A stretch of DNA of 64,000 nt from Aquilaria yunnanensis (Eukaryota > Streptophyta > Magnoliopsida > Malvales > Thymelaeaceae): assembly GCA_039654915.1 (NCBI GenBank), contig CM077595.1, positions 44,485,501-44,549,500 on the forward strand, in the 5' to 3' direction. The notes below the pieces were generated by a model. That model searched no databases, was not told the DNA's origin, and saw nothing but the letters and a program-made list of their open reading frames with translations. Made by a program: the position numbers and the translations under genes. Position 1 is the stretch's first letter, and the number at the start of each line of letters is the position of its first letter. Shown piece by piece: positions 34,520 through 45,487 of the stretch.

Positions 34520-34800
34520 TTAAGGACCTTTGGGACCAACCATGTTTGGTCAGCCATCCTCGGTGCAACTTAATTTGTGCGAAACTCAGTTAAGTGCCTT
34601 TAGGACTAACTATGTTCGGTTGATCACCCTCAATAAAAATTGTGCTACATCACTCATGCACTTCTAAAAGTAACTACATTCGGTTTGGCCCCTTCAGCGT
34701 CAACTATGTTCAGTCGGCCACCTTTGGCAAAACATTACTTATGCACTTTCGAAAGCAACCATATTCGGTTCGCCTCCTTCGGCGTCTTTTGCACAACTTT
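34520..34800 (-). repeat. Degenerate tandem repeats between integrase and antisense gene of E
   Basis: Five blurred units share a core like AACTATGTTCGGTYRGCC: CAACCATGTTTGGTCAGCC, TAACTATGTTCGGTTGATC, TAACTACATTCGGTTTGGCC, CAACTATGTTCAGTCGGCC, CAACCATATTCGGTTCGCC. Spacing varies. It lies where the sense and antisense genes converge, the same place as the clean 55-bp repeats of B and B2. Confidence 0.6.
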
Positions 34801-34817
34801 TCCCTTAAAAATTTTTC

Positions 34818-35850
34818 TAAGTGTAGAATTTTTTCAATGAGTTTGAATGCCATGTATTTTTATATTCTCCACCTTCGGTGTTACCGAGCATATAGACTCT
34901 GGCCAAACTTCTTCAAGGACCAAATAAGGTCCATCCTAATTTGCCTGAAGTACTCTATATAAGGGTCTTCAGGCTTCAAATTTAGCCTTTCAGAGGACAA
35001 GGTCCCTTTCATGATTCCTTTACATTTGGCATGCAAGTTTGTAGTAATGGCTACTCCCTGCTGGAAAGCTTTTCTCCTGAGCTTGACCATCTCTCTATGC
35101 TCATCAATCATATCCAACTTGGTTCTTAAACCGAGGTTGTTCCCTTCCTTGTTAAACACCTGTATTGTAACAAATGGTTGTACGACCTCGATAGGGATAA
35201 TGGCCTCTATGCCGAAGATGAGTGAGAAAGGTGTCTCACCCGTGGCCATTCTAGGAGTTGTCCGGTAGCTCTAGAGCACGCTCGGAAGCTCTCCTGGCCA
35301 TTTTCCTTTTGCTTCCTCCAACCTCTTTTTTCAGACCATCTTTTATCATTCTATTGGAAACTTCAACTTGTCCATTGCTCTAAGGATTGGCATTATCAGC
35401 TACTGTCACCCTCAGTACACCGAATCTACATACGATGTTCTTCCAGACAAATCTTTGTGTGTCTTCTGCTGATATTGCTGCTAAAGGCTCTGTTTTGATC
35501 CACCTGGTGAAGTAGTCTACTGCAACTACGCAGAACTTCACTCCTCCTGGGTTGTTGGGAGATGCCCAATGAGGTCAATAACCCAAACAACGAAGAAACA
35601 AGGATGGTTTGCCGAAGTTATTGCTTCTGAAGGTAATATCTAGATGGAAGCATGTCTCTGGCACTTGTCGTACTTATAGACAAACTACCTCACATCCATC
35701 CTTAAGGTAAGCTAGAAATATCCTTAGCAGAGTAGCACTCCAACAAGGGCATCAGTCTCGATGTGAGAACTGCAGGCCCCCTCATGGAATTCTTTGAGGA
35801 CCATCTTAATGTCTTCTTCGCTGACACACCTTAGTAGTGGATTTGTATAC
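34818..35850 (-). pseudogene. Integrase of element E
   Basis: Decayed Tat integrase. Best part is 35249-34881: ATGETPFSLIFGIEAIIPIEVV then LGLRTKLDMIDEHREMVKLRR, matching B at about 51960-51800. Upstream, HPQSNGQV-type and VDYFT-type blocks can be traced by comparison with B but carry stops and frameshifts, so the catalytic triad cannot be read cleanly. The end near 34818 corresponds to B's KKFYA stop. Confidence 0.75.
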
Positions 35851-36480
35851 CCTTGTTAGTATAACTCTTCTCCAATCAGGAAGTGCCTACCAGAGCACTT
35901 TCGCACCTTCGTGGCATCAAGAGGGTCTTCGGGAAGCTCTGAGGTTGCAAGGTATTTCTTGATATGATCTTTCCAACCTCTAACTGAGGTTGCTATGGAC
36001 ATTATTGCTATGCTCGGCTGATATAGTACTTCAGTGGACTCCTTTGATTTGGCCAAAGTATTTGCTTCCATATTATCCCGTCGAGGTATGTTTTTTATCT
36101 GTACCTTGTCATATTGTTGGAGAAGCCTTTTTGTGAGGTCGTTGTACTTAGCTAAGTTTGGATCTTTTGCCCCATAGTCCCCCACCATCCGTCAGACCAC
36201 CAGCTAAGAATCACTATGGGCTTTCAGATTTTCACGCCAACTCTTTTTGCCAACCGTAAGCCTGCTATGAGGGCTTTATATTTGGTGATGTTATTGGTGA
36301 TGTTGAAATTGAACTTGATGGACTTTGATGTTTCCATACCTTCAGGTCCCCCCAGAATGACTCCATCTCATCCATGTTTTGAACCGGAGGCACCATCGAT
36401 GAAGAATGTCCACTCAGGTTCGTCGCTTTTGAGGCCCTCCGAGGTATCTTCAATTTTTGGTACTTCGGTGATGAAATCCG
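35850..36480 (-). pseudogene. Second (archaeal-type) RNase H of element E
   Basis: Counterpart of the additional RNase H of Tat elements. Readable are a FIDGASGS block near 36400, LIAGLRLAKRVGVK near 36270, and 36188-35856: GDYGAKDPNLAKYNDLTKRLLQQYDKVQIKNIPRRDNMEANTLAK. Frame breaks lie between. The tail leads towards the integrase, as in B. Confidence 0.75.
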
Positions 36481-37800
36481 CCAATGCTTAGGCCTTTATT
36501 GACCCTTTCGGCTCATAGGTGATGTCATATTCACCCAGCTCAATGCACCACTTGAATAATCCTCCAAAGTGGTCTACCTTCTTCATGACATCCCTAAGAG
36601 GTAGGTTACTTCGAACAATGAAAGGATGTCCTTGGAAGTACGGCCGCAGCCTTCTGCTTGCTAACGCTAGAGCATATATGGCCTTTTACAGAAAAGGGTA
36701 CCTAACTTTGGCACCGTACAAGGACTTGCTTGCATAGTATACTGGCCACTGTTTTCCTCCCTCTCCATTTATGAGTAACAAGTTTATGTCCGTTTGGTAA
36801 TAGCAAGGTAGAGGACAAGAGGTTCTCCTTCCAACGGCTGTTTAAGTGTCGGTAGGTGGGTTAAGTAGCTCTTGAGTTTGTCCCAAGCCTTTTGGCAGTC
36901 TTCATTCTACGGATGTCCCTTGGAACCAAGGTTACCTTCATTCTTTGCTGCTTTGGTGAGCGCTTTGAAGAATGGTCGGCACCGGTCCCCGTATCTGGAG
37001 ATGAATCTACTAAGGGCTATGATTCTCCCAGTAAGCCTTTGCACATCCTTGGTCATTGTGGGAGTTCAAAATCCTAGTAGGGCCTTAACCTTTTCTGGGT
37101 TGGCATGGATACCTCTTTTAGACACCATGAACCCAAGGAATTTGCCAGCAGATAGCCTAAACACACACTTCTCGAGGTTAAGACGGTTCCGAATACCTGA
37201 AGTTGGTGGAATGTTTCCTCCAAGTCTACAATATGACTAATAGGTTGGTTGCTCTTAACTATCATATTGTCGACATATACTTCCATATTTCTCCCAATTT
37301 GGGAGCTGAATACCTTATTCATTAGCCTTTAATATGTTGCCCCTGTGTTTTTAAGGCCGAAGGGCATTATCACGTAATAGTAGGTACCGACTTTAGTTAT
37401 GAAGTTGGGTTTTTCCTCATCTTTGGGATACATCCAAATTTGATGATATCCACTAAAGGCATCAAGGAAGCTAAGCAGACCATATTCGACAGTGGAGTCT
37501 AATAATTGGTCTATTGGCAGTAAAGGATATGAATCCTTTGGATATGCGTCATTGATGTTTTAGAAGTTTATGCACATTTGGAGTTTATCACTCCCCTCCT
37601 TTGTCGCAATGACTATGTTGCTTAGCCATTTAGGGTACTTGACCTCCCTTATTATTCCCACCTTTGTTAGCCATTGGACTTCAGTTTTAATGAAGTTGTT
37701 CTTATGTACCGAGAGGCTACATTTTTTCTGTCGAATAGGCTTCAGCTCTGAACACACTTTAAGCCAATGTTGGATTATGCCAGGGTCCAGCACAGGTATA
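36480..37800 (-). pseudogene. RT and first RNase H region of element E
   Basis: Starts with KCSLSVHKNNFIKTEVQWL and IREVKYPKWLSNIVIATKEGS (37793-37560). Motif A is intact (LSFLDAFSGYHQI, near 37470), and motif C reads EVYVDNMIVKSN at about 37285-37250. Codon 37266-37268 (minus strand AAT) turns the YVDD of the family into YVDN, a catalytic loss. Several TAG and frame breaks follow. The first RNase H region is strongly decayed. Confidence 0.82.
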
Positions 37801-38029
37801 TCACTCGAAGATTAGGCAAATAGATCTTTGTTCATTAATAGAAGGGATACAAGCTTTTCCTTCTCACTTTCAGCTAGTTTTTTGCCCACTCAGGTACTTC
37901 GGCCCAGGACAAGCTCTACATCCTCTATTTCTATCTTTTCAAAGTCACTTGTTTCGTCTTCCATTGTGTCTTTGCTGGTCATGCTCTTCTCACCCGAAGT
38001 CTGCACATGAACTTTCATTGGGCTCTATC

Positions 38030-38640
38030 TTGCCTTCACGAAGACTTTCCTTACTTCGGCCTAATCAATGAATATTTTCACGTCTCCTTCCTTTGCGCTG
38101 AATGTGACGATTAGGTACTTCACATTTGGGGGAATGTGAAGATTTCCTTGTGTCTATCTTCTGAGGATGTTGTTGTATGAAGAAGGGACATCTACGATGA
38201 TGAACCTTGTCATTGTGGAGCCAAAGAGCTCTTCCTTATTCTGAACCAAGTCCCCCTTTGTATCATGGGCATATCAATCCACCCAAGTACAGTGAGTTCA
38301 GATGGACCTATGTTGAAGGTAGGGGAGGTAACAGGTTTAAGATCACCCTTGGAGATGCCCAAGTTCAGCAACAAGTGTAAGAACAGAATGTCAGCATTGG
38401 AGCCATCATCGATGAGCACTATTTTCACGTCCCAGGTCCCTATCCTTGCCATGATTAGGAAAGGGTCATCGTGAGGGAACTTCACAGTTGACCCATCTTC
38501 CTGAACAAGCTTGTTTGCTGGGTTTCCAAATTCCATCATCGAGATTTCCCTGACTTTCCTTTTCCTCTCGGCCGAGGGTATTCTAGTGGTCATTATGTGG
38601 ATCACTCCCGTCAGAGGTGGTGGGTGCTTTATAGGACTTC
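38030..38640 (-). pseudogene. Protease region of element E
   Basis: MIHIMTTRIPSAERKRKVREI (38605) begins the linker after gag. The protease core reads FPHDDPFLIMARIGTWDVK and then IDDGSNADILFLHLL with the Tat-type DDGS active site. PVTSPTFNIGPSELTVLGWID follows. It ends in frame breaks near 38210. It pairs with B 54483-55766. Confidence 0.8.
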
Positions 38641-40002
38641 AGTTCTGACATCGGTCAGAATCATAGCCCTCATCTTCTCCTTCCCTCTCTTCTTCCCTTC
38701 TTTCTCAGGCTTTGGGTGATGACATCCGCAGGTAGTGTTGGAGTTGCCCCTACATGATTAAGGATTCAATGTACTTCCTCAACTAGAAGGAATTCTCGGT
38801 ATCGCACCCGTGGTCCCGGTGAAACTAACAGAACTTCTTCATGTTCTTTTTGCTTTCCAAGGTCATGGCCTTCGGACACTGGACATCGGTTCCTTGTCTT
38901 TCCATGGCCGTGAGTATGTTCACCCTTGGAGTGTTCAAGGGGGTGAACGACATTGGCCTCTTTCCCTTTTGTTTCTGAGGTCTGCCCCCACCCTCAACAG
39001 GATATCAAGATTGGTGATTCTGACCCTCAGGGTGATTCTGATCAGATATCTGCCCTCCCATCCTCAGCTCTTTGGTTGTCATATGTTGCTTTGCCTTTTG
39101 ATAGAATTCTTTGAGGGTATCGGAGGGATCTGTGGAGAACTCACAAAAAAGTTGTGAGTCTCTCTTAAGTCCCTTGATAATGGCGAGGATGTGGATTTTG
39201 GGGCGGAAGTTAGGCACGCTGAGGGCTTCTCTATTGAACCTTTCGACATAGTCCCGAATGGTCTCCCTATTCTTTTGGGCTATGCCAAACATCTTTGCTA
39301 TCAGCCTACTCCCAATGAACTACTGGGTGAATGCGGTGGATAAATCTCGGGAACCCATTATGGTTCCAGTAGCCAAGGAGTTATACCAGGCAGTTGCTAG
39401 CCCTAACAAGGTGACCTCAAAACATTTATAGAGGGTGGCATCATTATACCACACAGTTGTCACGTGGGCTTGGGGGTTGCTACGTCAATCATATGTCTCC
39501 AAGTGTGGCACCTGGAAGTCACTTGGCATAGGTGCCTCTACTACTGCACGGATGAAGGGTGACTCTTCTCTGGTGAAGGTCTCTGACAACCTTGACCAGA
39601 CAAGTTTTCAAGAAACATGTTTTTCCACCGTCTCCAACCTCTCCAGGATTTATTCCATGAGGATGGCAATGCTGTCTTCTCTTCGTTCCCTGGTAGTCAC
39701 TGGCAGCGGAGAGCAACATCTCATTTTTGGAGAGTAACTTCACTAGCGGGGAGATTGGGACTTCCTTTCTGGGGATGGCTTCACCAGCGAGATGTTCTGT
39801 GCTCCTTTGACACCATTTCTCCAATGCGACACCCTGTGGAAGGTACGTTCTCCATTGAAGACTCATCGTTAGAACCCCCACTTCTGGAGCTCCAGTGAGG
39901 TAACCTTGGGCTTCTTTCTTGACGGGTACTAGGAGAAGGTGCACTTCCCCTAGGAGGTGGTTGTGACCACCTTTGGTCGAGCTGTTGGGTCATTTGAGCC
40001 AT
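38640..40002 (-). pseudogene. gag of element E
   Basis: N-terminus MAQMTQQLDQRWSQPP (40002) equals the MTQQIDRRWPQP of B. The capsid part at 39292-39005 reads RETIRDYVERFNREALSVPNFRPKI and KAKQHMTTKELRMGGQIS. The C-terminal His/Cys block (KKFC.FHRDHG) lies near 38830. Frameshifts separate these parts. It is the Retrotrans_gag type, not the zinc-knuckle type of the Tekay elements. Confidence 0.8.
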
Positions 40003-40183
40003 AACAGAGTGCTAAAAGTCTCACAGAAAGCTCATTGTGACCGTCAAAAGATGTTCGTCCTTGGGTAATGAAGTCTCTATTGTAAGTTGTTCAGTCGATC
40101 TTTGAGCTTTTGCTGTGAACTAGGACTTCGGGAATCCCTTGTCCTTAGAACATCGGGTCTCGACAACGGTGACCCGAGAATGA

Positions 40184-40202
40184 GTTCCCACAGACAGTGC
40201 CA
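40184..40202 (-). other. Primer-binding site of element E
   Basis: The minus strand reads TGGCACTGTCTGTGGGAAC two bases inside the LTR. B has TGGCGCCGTCTGTGGGAAAC, so two changes destroyed GCGCC here. The TGGCGCC start fits a non-Met tRNA (for example the tRNA-Asp 3' end). Confidence 0.75.
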
Positions 40203-40204
40203 AA

Positions 40205-40934
40205 TGATGCCCAGTAGCATCTTCCTTGAATGACATGTTGTCCTGCAGAGAGGACTTCCGATGAGAGAGTATCTTAAACACTTAGAGAAACAAAGGTTAG
40301 GAGCTCCCCGAAGTGTGTTTTTGAGGGAGGAGCCTCCGACACCCAAGTCAGTATTTGTGTGAGTAGCAGTAGAGAACAAAGAGCAAAGAATAAAAAAAGT
40401 ATCTTGTCCTTACCAAGGTCCCTCCCAAGTATTTATAGGAGGGTGGAGGAAGGAGGCCGTTTGACACAGCCTGTCCAGATTATGACATGTGTTTCATCAG
40501 ATCCGATCCGTTCCTTCAAAGCTAGGCATCTCCAGCTAGTCGTAGCCCGTTCTGGCCAGAGGGTGGAGGCGTGTGTGAGGTCCCTTTGTCAAAGGCTCCT
40601 TAACCATTTTTGTCGTATCTCCGTGAGACCCCTTCAGGGCGTGTGCCCTCTTCGGGCAGAGATTTTCCCCCAACGGCTATCGAGGAAGGCCCTTTGGCAG
40701 AGTGGGTCACATTTGGGTGACTTTTTCTTCTGTCAAGGATGGTGGATCTACTCAACTGAGGTCGGTAAGTTAGTACATTCGAGGGTGGTGAAAGACACCC
40801 ATTCTCAAAATTAGTCATGTTCCTAACCGAGGGTGGTGTTGAGGTTGTGCCGAGGTTAGGGCTAAGCTCCAATTGAGGGTGGTTTCAACATAGCTGATCA
40901 GGAGATCTCGGAGGCCATATCCCTTCGACTATTG
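40205..40934 (-). repeat. 5' LTR of element E
   Basis: 730 bp. The plus strand starts TGATGCCCAGTAGCATC. The minus-strand start CAATAGTCGAAGGGATATGG aligns with TGATAGCCAAAGGCTATTGC of the B LTR, so this terminus is complete but has lost the usual TG. It is followed by the CTAAG duplication (40935-40939) and then by D2 protease. Confidence 0.85.
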
Positions 40935-40939
40935 CTAAG

Positions 40940-41764
40940 TATGATATAGTGCTAAGTATGAATTGGCTTGCTATGCGTAACATAAGAATTGATTGTGCTA
41001 AAATGGAAATTATATTGTCTGATGGTGAAGTGCATGCATTAGTGAATTCTAAGGAATTAGTGTATGAAATTGCATGGAATGGAACTAGAGGTATTAGATG
41101 AGATCTTTGTGATTTTTTAGCATAATTACTATTAGGCATTCAATGAATTGCATTGTGAAGGTGAAGTGGACAAAATAGCTATAGTGAGAGCCTTTACATA
41201 AGTCTTCCCTAAAGACCTACATTGTATTCCACCACTAAGGGTGATTGAGTTTGAGATCAAGCTGCAACTAGGAGCTAGTCCAATATCCATACCTTCTTAT
41301 ACAATGCCTATCATAGAGAGAATGAGCCAAAGAAACAACTTGATGAATTTCTTCAAGAAGGGTTCATAAGGCCAAGTGTTTCACCATGGGGAGCTCTAGT
41401 TCTCTTTGTGAAGTAGAAGGATGGATCATTGAGACTTTGAATTGACTATAGGAAGCTTAACGCAGTGACAGTCAAGAACAAGTATCCATTCCCTAGGATT
41501 GAGAATTTTTTTTATCAACTTAAGGGAGCTTAGATCTTCTCCAAGATAGATTTGAGATCTGGATACTTTCAATTAAGAGTAAAAGAAAAGGATATTTTTA
41601 TTACTGCATTTAGGACCAGATGTGGGCTTTATGAGTACATAGTTATGCCATTTCGTTTAACTAATGCTCCCACAGCTTTCATGGACTTGATGAACAGGGT
41701 GTTTAGACCACATCTGGATACATTTATGGTTGTGCTCGTTGAAGACATCCTAGTGTATTCCAAT
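40940..41764 (+). pseudogene. Protease end and RT N-terminal half of D2
   Basis: Opens with YDIVLSMNWLAMRNIRIDC (protease strand split by E). It then reads to the [19 protein letters not shown] near 41365-41415, [38 protein letters not shown] (motif A) near 41545-41590, [20 protein letters not shown], and VEDILVYS (motif C, first Asp of the pair now Glu). TAG stops occur near 41415, 41448 and 41532, with frame changes before 41340. Cut at about 41764 by element G right after motif C. Confidence 0.85.
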
Positions 41765-43325
41765 TGGCAGGACACTGTTCCAATGCTTGGCCCAGACCAA
41801 AAATGAAAGAAAATGTACTAAAACATGAGGGATTAAAATGAAAATGTGAAGAGTGATGTATCTTTGCAACCGAGAACTATCAGGTTTAAAATGCACATGG
41901 GAAGTGATTATGTGGCTAATGGTGGAAAACCAAGTTTAAGGGCCAATTTGAACATTCATTCAGGTGCTATTAAGGATACTAAGACGCATGGGAGGATTAC
42001 ACTAAGCCATGCAAATTTGTGCAAGGCCAAGAAGAATATTAGAACCAATTAGTGTGCCATGTGGCACCTAAGTGAATTTTGCATGTCTCCACTCAAGCCA
42101 AAAACACTAATTTTGGGTTTGACTTCATTGTTGCAAGTTACAGTTGTCCTTGGCAAGGAAAAGGCCAAGTTCTTGAAGGATTCATGGTGAAGCTTGGCAA
42201 TTAAGGCTTGGAGTGAAGAATCAAGCTAGCATTTGGTGTTTTCGGCACAAGGCGACCTTGCAATTGATGTTTCAAATGGGGATTTAGAACTTCAAGTTGT
42301 AACCAAGAGCTCAAGCTTTTAATTGGTAAGGTTTCATGAAATTCTACTTGATTTTGGTAATGATTCCATGTTCAAGTAGATTAATGGCTTCTAAGTGATA
42401 GTATTATTGAGCTATATGATCTTAGATTGCTAGATTGGGCATATTGGAACCTTCGGGTTAATGTGAATTCTTGGCTAGCTAGTCATTAATGGCAAGTACA
42501 AAAGTTCAAGGTAAGTAGGCCAACTTATCTTTGAACTTGGAGCTCTAGTGGAATGGAGTTTGATTGGCAAAGCTTAGAGTGCAAACTATGTCTGTGTACT
42601 TGCTAGTGGTTTCGGCCGAATATGTTGTGGTGTGCGTGTTGTGTGCTTGTTTTCTTGGATGTGCTTGCTAACCCTTTGTAGTTGTTGTTATGTCTCGGTT
42701 ATCATGAATATATGTTATTATGCTTGTAGTTTTGGTGTTTCTTATTTTTCTTGCAGGTTAAGCAAAGCTAATGGATGTTAAGCTTCCGGGCTTAACTAAA
42801 TAAACTCTTTGGAGTTGAACTGAACCTTACTTTGTTATAAACTCATGCCCCTTATTGTATATGTTTCAGGAAAAGGCTTAGAGCTTGAGCGATTGTGTGT
42901 ATAGCTTGTGTGCTAAGGTATTGTACGTTTTGTCAAGGTATGTGCCAAAACCGAAAGCTTAGCTTATGAGTACAATGTGTAAGTCTTATGGTTATTGCTC
43001 AAACTTATGTGTTTGAGTTTTGTAGGCTTTGTGATCCGAACCCCGATGGTATAAAGACCATGAAACGTGCCCAAGATGTTTCTTGTTTTGAGACTTGTCT
43101 AAGCACTATAGAATTGAGTACCAAGCATGTCCATCATTTCCATATGGTGTCTTGAAAGTTCCAGCAGCTCCTTGTGAAGTTTCATATCCATTCTCCATGA
43201 AGAAACTTGAAACAAAGCCTTGTAGTGCACTTGAGAGCTCCTTAGCTTTCTTCCTTGTCATAGGTCCACTAGAAACCTTCAATGGGTCCTTGCCTTCTCC
43301 ATGTGTGCCTTCCTTGATCATATCA
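41765..43325 (-). repeat. 3' LTR of element G
   Basis: 1561 bp. The minus strand starts TGATATGATCAAGG after the polypurine tract and a GT spacer. It ends CCTGCCA at 41765, where D2 sequence begins. The first 220 bases encode the end of pol. The rest (41765-43105) has no gene that I can support. The LTR partner is not in the window, so the ends rest on the tract, the TG..CA ends and the D2 junction. Confidence 0.75.
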
Positions 43326-45487
43326 ACTCCCCCCTCCTTAGAAGGATTCGTCCACGAATCTGCATGTTCAAACAGAGACAAATCAGAAACATTAAAAGTA
43401 GCACTCACATTATACTCACCCGGCAAGTCTAGCATGTATGCATTGTCATTGATCTTTCTAATGACTTGGAATGGACCATCTCCTCTTCGATGAAGCCTAG
43501 TCCTGCTTGCAGCTGGAAATCTTTCTTTTCTCATGTGTAACCAAACCCAATCTCCAGGCTCAAACACAACTCTCCTTCGCCCTTGATTGGCTTTTTTAGC
43601 AACTTGTTGATTTTTGAGTTCAATTTGTTGCTTAACCTTCTCATGCAACTTCTTGATGCTCTCGGCCTTCTTACTACCATCCAAACTAGATACCTCATGA
43701 GTAGGTAATGGTAAAAGATTCAATGGAGTTGAAGGATTAAAACCATAAACAATCTCAGAAGGTGACAAATTAGTAGTAGAATGCATGGATCTATTATAAG
43801 CAAATTCTACATGAGGCAAACAATCTTCCCAAGCTTTCAAATTTTTACCAATGATAGCCCTAAGCATGGAACCTAAAGTCCTATTAGTTACCTCAGTTTG
43901 CCCATCAGTTTGTGGGTGACAAGATGTAGAAAACAAAAGCTTAGTTCCTAACTTACCCCACAAAGTCCTCCAAAAGTGGCTTAGAAACTTTGTATCTCTA
44001 TCCGAAACTATTGTTCTAGGAACACCATGAAGTCTAACAATTTCTTTGGAAAACAATTCAGCCACATGAATAGCATCATCAGTTTTATTGCATGGAATAA
44101 AATGAGCCATCTTAGAAAACCTATCAACAACAACAAAGATTGAGTCACGGTTTCCTTTAGTCCTAGGCAATCCAATAATGACGTCCATAGAAATATCTAC
44201 CCATGGATGACTAGGTGTAGGAAGTGGTGTGTATAACCCATGTGAAGTGTGAGTGGATTTTGCCTTCCTACATGCAATGCATTGCTCACATACCTTCTTC
44301 ACATCCTTTACCATATTCGGCCAATGGTAATGTTCCTTCAAAGTATGCAAAGTCTTGGCTTGTCCAAAGTGACCCATAAGTCCTCCACAATGAGCTTCCT
44401 TTGTGAGCAATTCCCTCAAAGATGTCTTTGGTATGCACAACCTATTTTCTTTGAAAAGAAAGCCATTAACTTGGTAGAACTTCTCAAAAGCAAACCAAGA
44501 ACACTTAGAATAAATCTCACCGAAATCATCATCACTAGCATACAAATCCTTCAAGTGTTCAAAACCCAAAACTTTTGCATCTAAAGCCGAAAGTAAAGCA
44601 TACCTTCTTGAAAGTGCATCCGCCACTATATTATCCTTACCTTGCTTGTATTTGATAGCATATGGGAATGACTCAATAAACTCTACCCATTTAGCATGCC
44701 TTCTATTCAACTTACCTTGCCCACTAAGAAACTTAAGAGCTTGGTGATCAGTGTGAATCACAAACTCTCTTGGCCACAAATAATGTTTCCAAGTCTCCAA
44801 AGCTCTTAGCAAAGCATAGAGCTCCTTGTCATATGTGGGATAGTTCAAGCTAGCACCATTCAACTTCTCACTAAAGTATGCAATGGGGCGGCCTCCTTGC
44901 ATCAACACAGCTCCAATGCCTGTACCTGAAGCATCACACTCAACTTCAAAAGTATTAGCAAAGTTAGCCAAAGCTAAAAGTGGTGCATGGCATAACTTGT
45001 CTTTTAACAACCCGAAAGCATCTTCTTGAGCTTTTCCCCACTTAAATCCCACATTCTTCTTTATAACTTCAGTTAGAGGTGCAACAATAGTAGAAAAATT
45101 TCTAACAAACCTCCTATAGAAGCTAGCTAACCCATGGAATGATCTGACCTCAGTAATGGATGTTGGCATCGGCCATTCTTGTATGGTTCTCACCTTCTGT
45201 TGATCTACCTCAATTCCATGTGAACTCACAACAAATCCTAGGAAAACAACTTTGTCAACACAAAAAGAGCACTTCTTCAAGTTAGCATACAACTTTTGTC
45301 CTCTTAAGGTGCTTAGTACTTGTGTGAGGTGTCCAACATGCTCTTCTAAGTTCTTGCTATATACTAGGATATCATCAAAGTACACAACAACAAACTTTCC
45401 AATGAAGTCACGCAAGACATGATTCATAAGTCTCATGAAAGTACTAGGAGCATTAGTTAGTCCAAAAGGCATAACTAACCATGCATA
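43106..45487 (-). pseudogene. pol of element G: RT end, RNase H, integrase, C-terminal motif
   Basis: One long open frame of about 790 codons of G sequence. RT part: [34 protein letters not shown] (catalytic pair kept). RNase [45 protein letters not shown]. Integrase: [22 protein letters not shown] and [12 protein letters not shown] (zinc site), [36 protein letters not shown] (D, D, E). The tail is [11 protein letters not shown] and [12 protein letters not shown]. The last 72 codons, with [12 protein letters not shown], lie inside the LTR. The frame opens 41 codons further right (45610) in copia LTR sequence, so the apparent N-terminus is chimeric. It is truncated by C but otherwise unusually intact. 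Confidence 0.9.
43328..43340 (-). other. Polypurine tract of element G, inside the coding frame
   Basis: The minus strand reads TAAGGAGGGGGGA followed by GT and the LTR start TGATATG. It is translated as part of NPSKEGGVD. Confidence 0.75.

Larger units (their letters stand above)
18223..40934 (-). mobile_element. Element E: Tat-lineage Ty3 retrotransposon with antisense gene, old and interrupted
   Basis: Minus orientation: 5' LTR 40205-40934, primer site 40184-40202, gag, protease, RT with two RNase H regions, integrase (to about 34818), degenerate repeats, an antisense gene on the + strand (19690-34275 in pieces), 3' LTR 18223-18923. The TSD is CTAAG (18218-18222, 40935-40939). It is interrupted by a solo D LTR (19915-22395) and by element F (22935-32548), both in the antisense gene. 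Without insertions it is about 10.6 kb. The gene order equals element B, but the sequence is far more decayed and CpG-poor. Confidence 0.88.
14245..41764 (+). mobile_element. Element D2: old Tekay-like Ty3 retrotransposon, outermost layer
   Basis: Pieces in order: 5' LTR remnant 14245-16283, primer site 16289-16300, gag 16452-17975, protease 17990-18222, [Tat element E, 18223-40934], protease end and RT 40940-41764, then cut by CRM-like element G. The join across E is exact at the protein level: a hydrophobic stretch ending in Pro-Lys before E continues as YDIVLSMNWLA after it, with CTAAG duplicated. The missing LTR start is probably left of the window, before D1. The rest of pol and the 3' LTR are probably right of the window, beyond G. 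Confidence 0.82.
41765..45487 (-). mobile_element. Element G: CRM-like Ty3 chromovirus, 3' half
   Basis: Minus-strand element with the 3' LTR at 41765-43325, polypurine tract 43328-43340 and pol from 43106 to 45487. It inserted into the RT of D2 and was itself cut by copia element C inside RT, so gag, protease, the RT start and the 5' LTR should lie beyond the right edge. CRM-like assignment rests on the integrase tail ([51 protein letters not shown]) and a [11 protein letters not shown] motif encoded inside the LTR. Its clade is a reading from motifs, not a tree. Confidence 0.8.

Noticed and set aside
43095..43493. Plus-strand frame of 132 codons opposite the end of G pol
   Set aside because: It is a shadow of the long, clearly recognisable pol frame.
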